Shown in pieces: positions 1-6,316 of a stretch of 15,450 nt of DNA. The first letter of the stretch is position 1; the number at the start of each line of letters is the position of its first letter. The DNA is from JBHHXR01 sp046757205 (lineage in GTDB: Bacteria > Pseudomonadota > Alphaproteobacteria > Rhodobacterales > Rhodobacteraceae): NCBI GenBank assembly GCA_046757205.1, contig JBHHXR010000058.1, positions 1 through 15,450 on the forward strand, written 5' to 3'. The notes under the pieces are model-generated. The model was not told the DNA's origin, did not search any database, and was given only the letters and a program-made list of their open reading frames with translations. A program made the translations under genes and the position numbers.

Positions 1-37
1 CTTTCATGAAGGTGATTCCGTCTTTGGGCATCGTGCT

Positions 38-688
38 CTATGTCAAGAGCAGTCGCAGGCCGCGCGTCACATCTGTCCTGACCGCGAGGCGCAGCGCCGG
101 TTCGTCTCCTGCGCGAAGAGCGGCGATGATCTTGCGGTGATCTGCCGTCGCCTCTGCCGGATTACGCCTGGCATAGAGCGACCGCATGGTCGGACCGGCC
201 TGTAGCCACACGGTTTCCGCAAGCGCCAGCATCGCCGGCGCCGGCGCGCGCAGGTACAGCATCCGGTGAAACTCGAGGTTTGACCGCACATAGCCGGTGG
301 CGTCATTCTGCGCGGCCATTTCCTCGATGACGGTGTTGAGGCTCTGCATGCGGTCGATCAGCGCCATGTGCGCCCGCGGCAGGGCGCGCGAGGCAAGCTC
401 AGGCTCCAGCAACGCCCGCAGCGAGGCGAGTTCCTCGATACGCTCGTTCGCCAGTACCGGCGTCGCCACGCGGCCGGTCGGCGAAAGGGTCAATGCGCCC
501 TCGGCCGCCAGCCGGCGCACCGCCTCTCTCGCCGGTGTCATGGAAACGCCGAACTCGGCCGCGAGGCCGCGAAGCGTCAGCGCCGTTCCCGGCTCGATCG
601 TACCGTGCATTACCCGGGTCCGCAGCGTGCGGTACAGCCGCTCGTGGGCGGGAAGGCTGGTTTCAACCGGTCGCGGGTTCGTCCTCAT
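38..688 (-). CDS. GntR-family transcriptional regulator, FadR/FCD subfamily
   Basis: Predicted cytoplasmic DNA-binding repressor or activator of about 216 residues, a usual length for the FCD subfamily. The N-terminal third is a winged helix; its recognition region reads LRGLAAEFGVSMTPAREAV (about residues 40-58), the classic GntR pattern. The C-terminal part is an all-helical FCD ligand domain with the NLEFH motif (His near 141) and DHRKIIAALRAGD (His near 184). Two positions that are usually metal ligands in FCD domains look replaced: Asn for Asp in front of EFH, and Asp for the last His near the C-terminus. This copy may therefore not bind metal (inference). I chose the ATG at 688 over an in-frame TTG at 709 because homology begins well after it; neither has a good ribosome site. 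It lies 31 bp downstream of the metallopeptidase gene on the same strand. An imperfect palindrome at 697-710 just before the start may be an autoregulatory operator. The ligand is unknown. Confidence 0.88.
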   Translation of the reverse strand: MRTNPRPVETSLPAHERLYRTLRTRVMHGTIEPGTALTLRGLAAEFGVSMTPAREAVRRLAAEGALTLSPTGRVATPVLANERIEELASLRALLEPELASRALPRAHMALIDRMQSLNTVIEEMAAQNDATGYVRSNLEFHRMLYLRAPAPAMLALAETVWLQAGPTMRSLYARRNPAEATADHRKIIAALRAGDEPALRLAVRTDVTRGLRLLLT

Positions 689-696
689 CCGGTCAT

Positions 697-710
697 TTTG
701 TGATCGCAAA
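697..710. promoter_or_regulatory. Candidate autoregulatory operator of the GntR gene
   Basis: TTTGTGATCGCAAA is a 14-bp imperfect palindrome (12 of 14 positions symmetric, centre GATC). It lies 8 bp upstream of the ATG of the GntR gene. GntR-family proteins bind short AT-ended palindromes, often near their own start. The match is to the general architecture only, not to a defined consensus. Confidence 0.3.
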
Positions 711-719
711 GCGCCGCGG

Positions 720-1418
720 TCAAGCCGTGGCGGAAAAAACGTACCTGTGCAGCGATGCGCCTTCGCGGCGAAGCCACAGCCGCGGTGTCTGAGGGTTGTC
801 CACCAGACCGCTCACGATGTCCCAGAAAGCCGGCGAATGGTTCATTTCGAGCAGGTGCCCGACCTCGTGGGCGGCGACGTATCGCAGAACCGCCGGCGGC
901 GCCATCGCCAGGCGCCAGGAAAACATCAGGTTGCCGGCCCCGGTGCATGATCCCCAGCGCGATCTCGGGTCGCGGAGCGTCAGTTTCGCGCACTGCACGC
1001 CCAGTTCGCCGCAATACCGGCCGACGGCGTCCGACAATCGCTCCCTGGCCAATACCCTGAGAAAGGCCGCCGCCGCCGGACCGATGGCGGGCGCGGCGCC
1101 GGGTACGACGAGATGCGAACCCTCGCGCCGGACCGGCCCGCGGCGGCCGGCGGCGACGGTCAGCTCCGTACCTTCGACGGGAAGCCGGATGCCCGCCGAT
1201 ACCGAAATACGCGCGGGCACGCCGGCGCTTGTGCGCCGCAGCCAGTCCTCATGCCTGCCCAGAAATTCGGCGATCAGCGACGCGCCGGTTCCGTTCGGCA
1301 CCGTCAGGGTGGCGCCGCCGCCGACCCGGTCGAGGCGCAGGGTCAGGCGCCGTGCCCGCGTCATGCGGCGGATGGTGACGGGGATCGCCGGTTGGCCGAT
1401 GGCGACGGATTCCGCCAC
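720..1418 (-). CDS. YgjP/DUF45-type zinc metallopeptidase
   Basis: Predicted zinc-dependent metallopeptidase-like protein of the YgjP (DUF45, SprT-like) family, about 232 residues, cytoplasmic, with no signal peptide. The C-terminal half has the family hallmarks: RDPRSRWGSC (about 150-159 from this start), then AAHEVGHLLEMNHSPAFW, where the HEVGH histidines and the later NH histidine are the expected zinc ligands and Glu the catalytic base. The N-terminal beta region with IPVTIRR...RRLTLRLD also fits the family. The start is uncertain. I chose GTG at 1418, ten residues before recognisable homology. A TTG at 1457 with GGAG five bases upstream overlaps the depolymerase stop and would add 13 residues; ATG at 1364 would cut into the conserved region. 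The gene begins 7 bp after the phaZ-type stop, so translational coupling is likely. The physiological substrate of this family is unknown to me. Confidence 0.85.
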   Translation of the reverse strand: MAESVAIGQPAIPVTIRRMTRARRLTLRLDRVGGGATLTVPNGTGASLIAEFLGRHEDWLRRTSAGVPARISVSAGIRLPVEGTELTVAAGRRGPVRREGSHLVVPGAAPAIGPAAAAFLRVLARERLSDAVGRYCGELGVQCAKLTLRDPRSRWGSCTGAGNLMFSWRLAMAPPAVLRYVAAHEVGHLLEMNHSPAFWDIVSGLVDNPQTPRLWLRREGASLHRYVFSATA

Positions 1419-1425
1419 GCCGGGC

Positions 1426-2679
1426 TCAGCCCTTGACCCCGATCCGTTTGGCGGCAATGAACTCCGCGATCCTCGGCTGGGTTTCGCTGCGCCAGCGCGA
1501 ACCGTGGAACACGCCGTAATGCCCGACCTTGGGCTGTACGTAATGCGCTTTCTCGGCGTCGGGCAGCCGGCAAAGCAGATCGTGGACGGCCTCGGTCTGG
1601 CCCAGGCCGGTGATGTCGTCCTTCTCGCCTTCCACGGTCATGACCGCGATATCGGATACCGCCGCCGGTTCCAGCAGGCGCCCGCGGTACCGGTATTCGC
1701 CGACCGCAAAAAGCCGTTCCTGAAAGACCCGCTCGACCGTCTGCAGGTAGAAATCCGCCGTCAGATCCATTACCGCCAGATATTCGTCGTAGAACGCCCT
1801 GTGTGCCAGGGCGCTGTCGCCGTCGCCGCGGACAAGGTTGTGGAAATGATCGACATGGGCATCGACATGCCGGTCGAGATTCATCGACATGAATCCCGAA
1901 AGCTGCAGAAAACCCGGATAGACGCGGCGCAGAAAGCCCCTGTTGGGCCACGGAACCGTGACGATCACGTTGTTCTCGAACCAGTTCAGCGACCGGCTGG
2001 TCGCGAGATCGTTCGGCTTCTTGGGATTGCGCCGGGTGTCGATCGGCGATCCCATCAATGTCATCGAAGCCGGCCGCGACGGATCGTCGTCCATCGCCAT
2101 CAGACAGGCCGCGGCGAGCATGGGAACGCCGGGCTGGCACACCGCGATCACAGCCGGCCGTTCCCCGTCCCTGGCCAGAAACCGGCACATCTCGATCAGA
2201 TAATCGGTGTAGTCGTCGAGATCGAAATCGCCTTCCGTCAGCGGAACGTCGCGCGCGTCCTGCCAATCGGTCACATAGACATCGTGGCCGGGCAGCATGG
2301 CCTCAACCGTGCCGCGGAGCAACGTGGCGTAGTGCCCCGACATCGGCGCGATCATCAGTACCTTCGGGTCGTTGCGCCGTTCAACCGCGCGGGCATCGCG
2401 GCGAAACCGCAGCAGGTCGCAAAACGGCAGCGACAGCACGGTTTCCGCGACAACCGGCACCGGACGGCCGTCGACCGCGGTTTCGTCGATCCCCCACTCG
2501 GGTTTGCCGTAGCGCCGAGTCGCGTTGATGAACAATTCGAACGCGGCTGCCGTGGCGCGGGCACCGTAGGTGGCGTTGAACGGGTTCAGCGGGCTGGTCA
2601 GGGCTTCGTGGCCCATCCGGGCGGCCGCCCGCATCGGGCCTATCGCGGCATGGTTGATCTCGTAGGCGTGATACAACAA
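1426..2679 (-). CDS. phaZ: Intracellular polyhydroxyalkanoate (PHB) depolymerase, cysteine type
   Basis: Predicted to hydrolyse stored short-chain-length PHA granules in the cytoplasm to 3-hydroxyacid oligomers and monomers. It has an alpha/beta-hydrolase core with a cysteine in place of serine in the nucleophile elbow (AVCQPGVP), an acid in GEKDDITG and a histidine in KVGHYGVF. Counting from TTG 2679 (417 residues) these fall at about C181, D354/355 and H387, close to the Cys183/Asp355/His388 triad I recall for the Ralstonia eutropha enzyme. There is no signal peptide. The family normally starts LYHAYEI-like right after the initiator, and AGGA-type Shine-Dalgarno bases lie about 8 nt before TTG 2679, so I reject the longer TTG at 2715. 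The gene leads a minus-strand cluster with the metallopeptidase and the GntR regulator. No PHA synthase or phasin is visible here. Confidence 0.92.
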   Translation of the reverse strand: MLYHAYEINHAAIGPMRAAARMGHEALTSPLNPFNATYGARATAAAFELFINATRRYGKPEWGIDETAVDGRPVPVVAETVLSLPFCDLLRFRRDARAVERRNDPKVLMIAPMSGHYATLLRGTVEAMLPGHDVYVTDWQDARDVPLTEGDFDLDDYTDYLIEMCRFLARDGERPAVIAVCQPGVPMLAAACLMAMDDDPSRPASMTLMGSPIDTRRNPKKPNDLATSRSLNWFENNVIVTVPWPNRGFLRRVYPGFLQLSGFMSMNLDRHVDAHVDHFHNLVRGDGDSALAHRAFYDEYLAVMDLTADFYLQTVERVFQERLFAVGEYRYRGRLLEPAAVSDIAVMTVEGEKDDITGLGQTEAVHDLLCRLPDAEKAHYVQPKVGHYGVFHGSRWRSETQPRIAEFIAAKRIGVKG

Positions 2680-2724
2680 ACTGGATTTCCTCACCTTTTG
2701 CCGGTGTGTGCGCAATTCTTAGCG

Positions 2725-2741
2725 GCAATCCTGCATTGCGG
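2725..2741. promoter_or_regulatory. Possible PhaR-like operator in the phaZ upstream region
   Basis: Upstream of the phaZ-type gene is GCAAT-N5-ATTGC (2725-2739), overlapping CTGC-N3-GCGG (2731-2741). The PHA regulator PhaR of Paracoccus was reported to recognise CTGC-N3/4-GCAG; the right half-site here has one mismatch. The location fits regulation of a depolymerase, but the motif is short and GC-rich, so it may be chance. Confidence 0.2.
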
Positions 2742-2872
2742 CAAGGTACCCCTCGGAAAGCGATTTGCGATGATGGCCCCAAGGACACGTCCAAAGCCTT
2801 TGACAAGACAATGCGGCTATGGCAGTTGGCGTCCGTTTCGGGGACGTCCGCCCGCAAGAACGAGGAACTGAC

Positions 2873-3205
2873 ATGCCAAAAGACGAATGGGGCGTAAAAC
2901 GCGTCTGCACGGAGTGCGGGGTGCGGTTTTACGACCTGCGGAAGGACCCGATGACCTGCCCGGGCTGCGGCGCCGTCATCAGCATTTCCAACCTTACCCA
3001 GAGCCGGCCGAAACCGGTGGAAAAGGCCGAGCCCGAACCGGTTGAGCCGGTTGCCGCCAAAGCCGCGACCGATGAGGAAATCGTGATCGACGAAGACGAC
3101 CCGGCAGCGGATGTCGACCTCGACGACGACCTCCTCGACGACGACGACGACGATGCGGTCAGCCTCGACGGCATCGCCGACGTGCCGGCCGACGACGAGG
3201 TCTGA
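2873..3205 (+). CDS. TIGR02300/FYDLN-acid family protein with zinc ribbon and acidic tail
   Basis: Small cytoplasmic protein of 110 residues and unknown function. The head is a zinc-ribbon-like module, CTECGVRFYDLRKDPMTCPGCG, with C12, C15, C29 and C32 as likely zinc ligands around the family-defining FYDL-RKDP motif. A short Pro/Glu linker (about 45-65) leads to an extremely acidic tail (about 67-110) including seven consecutive Asp. ATG 2873 is chosen because GAGGA lies about 7 bases upstream and homology starts at once; an open frame back to 2819 is not needed. It is divergent from the phaZ-type gene and lies about 86 bp upstream of tRNA-Ala, and may share its transcript. As I recall, members from other alphaproteobacteria often lack some of these cysteines, so this four-Cys version is informative. 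Acidic tails of this kind occur in RNA- or protein-chaperone-like proteins, but a role here would be a guess. Confidence 0.88.
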   Translation: MPKDEWGVKRVCTECGVRFYDLRKDPMTCPGCGAVISISNLTQSRPKPVEKAEPEPVEPVAAKAATDEEIVIDEDDPAADVDLDDDLLDDDDDDAVSLDGIADVPADDEV

Positions 3206-3291
3206 CGCCGCAGCGGCGGCGCGATTTGGGCTTGAATCGCCGCGATCGCGGCCATAGACACGACACGGCGGCGGCGCGAACCGCCGAATCC

Positions 3292-3367
<76 letters not shown>

Positions 3368-3850
3368 CCACACCCTTCCCGCACGTTCCGGAACCTTCCT
3401 GAAACCCCGTGGATACCGGGCTATTCCGCTTTTCCCCTTCCGCGTGGAACCTTGTATTGCGTGAGAACTCCGCAACATTCGCGGGGGAAGATGTGGCGTA
3501 ATGCAGTGCTCACGGGAAAGCTCAACGCCAGGAAAGCCGCTTCGGAGAAGCGAAACGGCCGGCACGGCGATGGCGGCGTGCCGGGGTCTCGGCATTGCCT
3601 CGATGATCTACGATCAAACGGACAGGATCGAGCGGTTGGAGGCTCTGGCGCGGCAGAGCCGGTTTTCAGCAGCCGTGTTCTTGATGTAATTGAAAAATGG
3701 CGGGCCTTGTGTACAATGTTGTGGGCAGGGTCATAGTCCTTGATGGCAAGTGACCGAGTCGGCTCAGAGCAGAACCGCAGCGTGAAAGCCAGGTCGAATG
3801 GCAGGTTTTCATTGTGCGGTTACTGCCGACATCACAGCAAGGAGGGGAAG
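3368..3850. other. Intergenic region between tRNA-Ala and the ABC operon
   Basis: About 480 bp without a convincing gene. Short open frames exist, for instance 3491-3736 behind a weak purine-rich stretch, and 3501-3689, which ends with the coding-like segment GIASMIYDQTDRIERLEAL. They overlap each other in different frames, show no family signature and are probably not translated; a leader peptide cannot be excluded. The last 160 bp carry the promoter and operator-like element described separately, and a strong AAGGAGGGG ribosome site just before the binding-protein gene. Confidence 0.5.
3690..3717 (+). promoter_or_regulatory. Putative sigma70 promoter of the ABC operon with operator on the -10
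   Basis: TTGAAA (3690-3695), a 16-bp spacer and TACAAT (3712-3717) each match the sigma70 consensus at 5 of 6 positions. The predicted transcript would have a leader of roughly 125 nt before the ATG at 3851. TTGT-GT-ACAA (3707-3716) is a perfect inverted repeat that overlaps the -10. It has the GT...AC half-site layout typical of GntR-family operators, so a repressor could block polymerase here (inference). Confidence 0.5.
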
Positions 3851-5224
3851 ATGAACAAGCGTATTTTCACGACTATGTTGGCCGCTTCACTGATAGCTGT
3901 TCCGGCCTTTTTCGGAGCGGGCGTATCCGATGCGTCCGCCCAGGAGACGATCACGCTGGAGCTCTGGTCGCGCGCCGACAATTCCGGCCCGCTTCGGCCG
4001 GGCAACATTCTCAAGGGCGCCGACGCACTAAACAAGGTCCTGGAGCAGGAAGGCGCTGATTACCGCGTCGCGATCAAAGTGCTGGAGCAACCGTCGGAGG
4101 GCGGTTATGACAGCGACGCAGAAAGGCTCTTGCGCGCCTTTGCGATCGGCGACAAGCCGGATCTGTTCCATGCGGCGCACGAGTGGGTCTGCGCGTTCGC
4201 CGATGGCGGGTATCTCTACGACATGACCGATTACACGCAGAACCATCCTGAGTATTTCGGCGACATATTTCCGTCTTTGTGGAAATCGACCGAGTGCGGC
4301 GGCCGCCGGTTCGCGGTACCGCAGGACGCCGAAGCCCGGATGTTCTTCTACAACAAGGATTTGATGCGAAAAGCCGGTTACGACGACGCGTTCATCGAAA
4401 GCCTGCCCGACCGCGTATTGGCCGGTGAAATAACGCTGGACGACATGTCCGACATCGCCAAGAAAATTGTAGACGACACGGATGCCCAGTTCGGCATATT
4501 CCATCGGCCGTCTCGCGGTCCGGATTACATCATGCCGTTTTTCCAGTATGGCAATACGTTCATGGACCCTGCCAGTGGCAAACTGCTTCTGGAGGAAGAC
4601 AAGCTGGCGGCTGCCTACGGCTGGTTTGCCCGAAACGTCGAAATCGGCGCGACGCCCGCGAACAATACCTCGCTTGAGTGGGACTATATCCGGGATCAGT
4701 TCTACAAGGAGAACAACGCGGCAATGTGGATGTACGGGATCTGGGATCTCGGCTCCAACGCCTTCCCGCGCGGCGTGCCGTCCGACAAGGAAGGGTTCCT
4801 CAAGCAATTCGGTTGGACAGCGGCACCCGCTGCGGCCAAGGGCGGCAAGCCCGGCAGCCTGACCCACCCGATCGTCTACGCCGTTGCCAAGGGCGACCAC
4901 GCCGAACTAGCGGCTCGGGTAGTCGGTTTCGCGTCCGATCCAACACTGAATACCGATCATGCGGTCAGCACGACCCATCTCGGGATAAATCGCTCGCAAC
5001 TGCAGGATCCGCGGTACATCGAGCAATGGTCCCTCGCTTTGGCAACGCCTTTGCTCGAAATCACCAAGTTCATGCCGAACCACCCCGATTTCGGAACCCT
5101 GAACCAGATCATCTACGAGGGTCTGCAGGGTGTCGAGACCGGTCAATTGTCAGCGGCTGATGCTGCGGATTTCGTGATCGGCGAGGCTGAGGCGCGTATC
5201 CCGGACAGCATCGAGATCAAATAG
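3851..5224 (+). CDS. ABC transporter extracellular solute-binding protein (family 1, CUT1 type)
   Basis: Predicted periplasmic binding protein of 457 residues that delivers a substrate to the membrane permeases encoded downstream. A typical signal peptide covers residues 1-30: MNKR positive end, hydrophobic core, and ASA before Gln31 as signal peptidase I site. The mature part has the family-1 layout: ITLELWSR near the start, GDKPDLFHAAHEWV, the FAVPQDAEARMFFYNKDLMRKAGYDD block, and ALATPLLEI later on. ATG 3851 is chosen because AAGGAGGGG sits 5 bases upstream and the signal peptide begins there; a longer frame to 3740 would bury the signal sequence. It is first in an operon with two permeases, an ATPase and perhaps a phosphodiesterase gene. 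The ligand cannot be read from sequence. Sugars, sn-glycerol-3-phosphate, glycerophosphodiesters or inositol phosphate are candidates from family and context. Confidence 0.92.
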   Translation: MNKRIFTTMLAASLIAVPAFFGAGVSDASAQETITLELWSRADNSGPLRPGNILKGADALNKVLEQEGADYRVAIKVLEQPSEGGYDSDAERLLRAFAIGDKPDLFHAAHEWVCAFADGGYLYDMTDYTQNHPEYFGDIFPSLWKSTECGGRRFAVPQDAEARMFFYNKDLMRKAGYDDAFIESLPDRVLAGEITLDDMSDIAKKIVDDTDAQFGIFHRPSRGPDYIMPFFQYGNTFMDPASGKLLLEEDKLAAAYGWFARNVEIGATPANNTSLEWDYIRDQFYKENNAAMWMYGIWDLGSNAFPRGVPSDKEGFLKQFGWTAAPAAAKGGKPGSLTHPIVYAVAKGDHAELAARVVGFASDPTLNTDHAVSTTHLGINRSQLQDPRYIEQWSLALATPLLEITKFMPNHPDFGTLNQIIYEGLQGVETGQLSAADAADFVIGEAEARIPDSIEIK

Positions 5225-5232
5225 GCATTGCT

Positions 5233-5273
5233 GTTGCCGTTCCGCGGGGAGGCAACGCAGCCACCCCGCGGAA
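5233..5273 (+). promoter_or_regulatory. Intercistronic hairpin between binding-protein and permease genes
   Basis: A perfect 10-bp inverted repeat, TTCCGCGGGG (5240-5249) and CCCCGCGGAA (5264-5273), with a 14-nt loop begins 15 bp after the binding-protein stop. No T-run follows, so a simple intrinsic terminator is unlikely. Such hairpins often protect the upstream message and lower permease expression relative to the abundant binding protein. GTTGCC (5233-5238) can also pair with GGCAAC (5251-5256) in the loop, giving a competing or pseudoknot-like fold. Confidence 0.6.
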
Positions 5274-5343
5274 GCTACTTCCTGCGGACGCGGCATTTGC
5301 GGTAGATTAGGTATAGCGGGCACGTTTTGCAGGAGGGGTTCAG

Positions 5344-6315
5344 TTGGCGGTGATCACCGAGGATATGGCGGCTCGTCGAAAATCTCTTAGCGCCATGGAG
5401 AGGCGCAAGCGGATTAATATGGCGTTTTTCCTCGGCCCGGCGGTGTTGGTGATCGGCTTGTTTTTTGTCGTACCGGTCATGCTCGACATCGCCATTTCTT
5501 TCACCGACCTCGGCCGCGACCTGAAAGTTTCCGAGTTCTCGACAAACAACTACGAACGGGCCCTTGGCGTCGGTGACACACGGAGGGACCGGCAATTGCC
5601 GGGCGTCATTGCGCGGACGGTGATGTACGTCGGCGGAACGCTGCTGATATTCAATACGACCTTCGGACTGATACTGGCGTTGACGACGACGGCCGTGCCC
5701 AGCGGTTCGGGCACGTTTTTCCGTGCTGTCTGGCTGTTGCCTAGGATGAGTCCGTCCGTCGTCTATGCCATTCTGTGGATCTGGTCGATTCATGGCGGCG
5801 ACACTAGCCTGGTCAATCAGGTGCTCATGGGCGTGTTCGGCGCGACGGACCCTATTGACCTGCGGCAAGTGCATCCGATGTGGGTGATCATAATTGCCAA
5901 TGGCTTTATTGGCGCTTCTTTTGCAATGATCATCCTGACGTCGGCCATACGCGGCATCCCGGACCACCTCTTCTACGCGGCCCGGTGCGACGGGGCTGGA
6001 CCCTTATCGCTTGTCCGTCACATCACTCTGCCGCAGCTCCGCTGGCCGCTGACCTACATCGTGATTTGGCAGACCCTGTCGCTCATGACGAGCTTTGAGT
6101 ACATCCTGCTGATCACCGGCGGCGGACCGTTTCGAGCAACCACGGTCTACGCGATTTTCATTTTCCAGCGCGCCTTTGGTGCGTCCGGCCAATATGCCTA
6201 CGGCGCTGCTTTGGCCTTCTTCCTGATAGTTCCGGGCGTTGTTCTGGCGCTGATCCTGTGGCGGGTTTCGAACATGCGAAACCTGATGCAGCAGCCGAGA
6301 ATCGAGGTGCACTGA
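5344..6315 (+). CDS. ABC transporter permease, MalF/UgpA-like (CUT1)
   Basis: Inner-membrane permease subunit of 323 residues. About six hydrophobic segments are visible, roughly 27-50, 92-115, 127-150, 178-202, 235-258 and 285-306. The cytoplasmic EAA loop that docks on the ATPase reads YAARCDGAGPLSLVRHITLP (211-230); the usual Glu of EAA is Tyr here. The start is the TTG at 5344, with AGGAGG 7 bases upstream; in-frame GTG 5350 and ATG 5365 are less well placed. It ends one base before the ATG of the second permease, so the two are almost certainly co-translated. It should pair with that subunit to form the translocation channel. MalF-type proteins are often longer because of a periplasmic insertion that is lacking here. 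Confidence 0.9.
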   Translation: MAVITEDMAARRKSLSAMERRKRINMAFFLGPAVLVIGLFFVVPVMLDIAISFTDLGRDLKVSEFSTNNYERALGVGDTRRDRQLPGVIARTVMYVGGTLLIFNTTFGLILALTTTAVPSGSGTFFRAVWLLPRMSPSVVYAILWIWSIHGGDTSLVNQVLMGVFGATDPIDLRQVHPMWVIIIANGFIGASFAMIILTSAIRGIPDHLFYAARCDGAGPLSLVRHITLPQLRWPLTYIVIWQTLSLMTSFEYILLITGGGPFRATTVYAIFIFQRAFGASGQYAYGAALAFFLIVPGVVLALILWRVSNMRNLMQQPRIEVH

Positions 6316-6316
6316 T

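Noticed and set aside
1..31. Possible partial minus-strand gene after GntR (ATG at 31, reading MPKDGITFMK)
   Set aside because: The spacing of 6 bp after the GntR stop is operon-like, but only ten codons are visible and there is no ribosome site, so it cannot be supported.
2800..2822. TTGACA near the FYDLN-acid gene as a -35 box
   Set aside because: No acceptable -10 hexamer at 16-18 bp spacing; the nearest TAT-containing sequence is too close.
796..2871. 691-codon plus-strand open frame
   Set aside because: It runs antisense to the metallopeptidase and the PHB depolymerase, both of which show full catalytic motifs. Its translation is Arg/Pro/His-rich with no family signature, which is typical shadow coding in GC-rich DNA.
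3118..3160. GAC-rich tandem-like repeat
   Set aside because: It is the codon run for the polyaspartate tail of the FYDLN-acid protein, not an independent repeat.
3239..3252. Perfect 14-bp palindrome GCCGCGATCGCGGC upstream of tRNA-Ala
   Set aside because: Built only from GC-rich repeats common in such genomes; no T-tract and no known site. Probably chance.
3501..3689. 62-codon plus-strand frame before the ABC operon
   Set aside because: The end looks coding-like, but there is no ribosome site, a competing frame overlaps it, and no family is recognisable.
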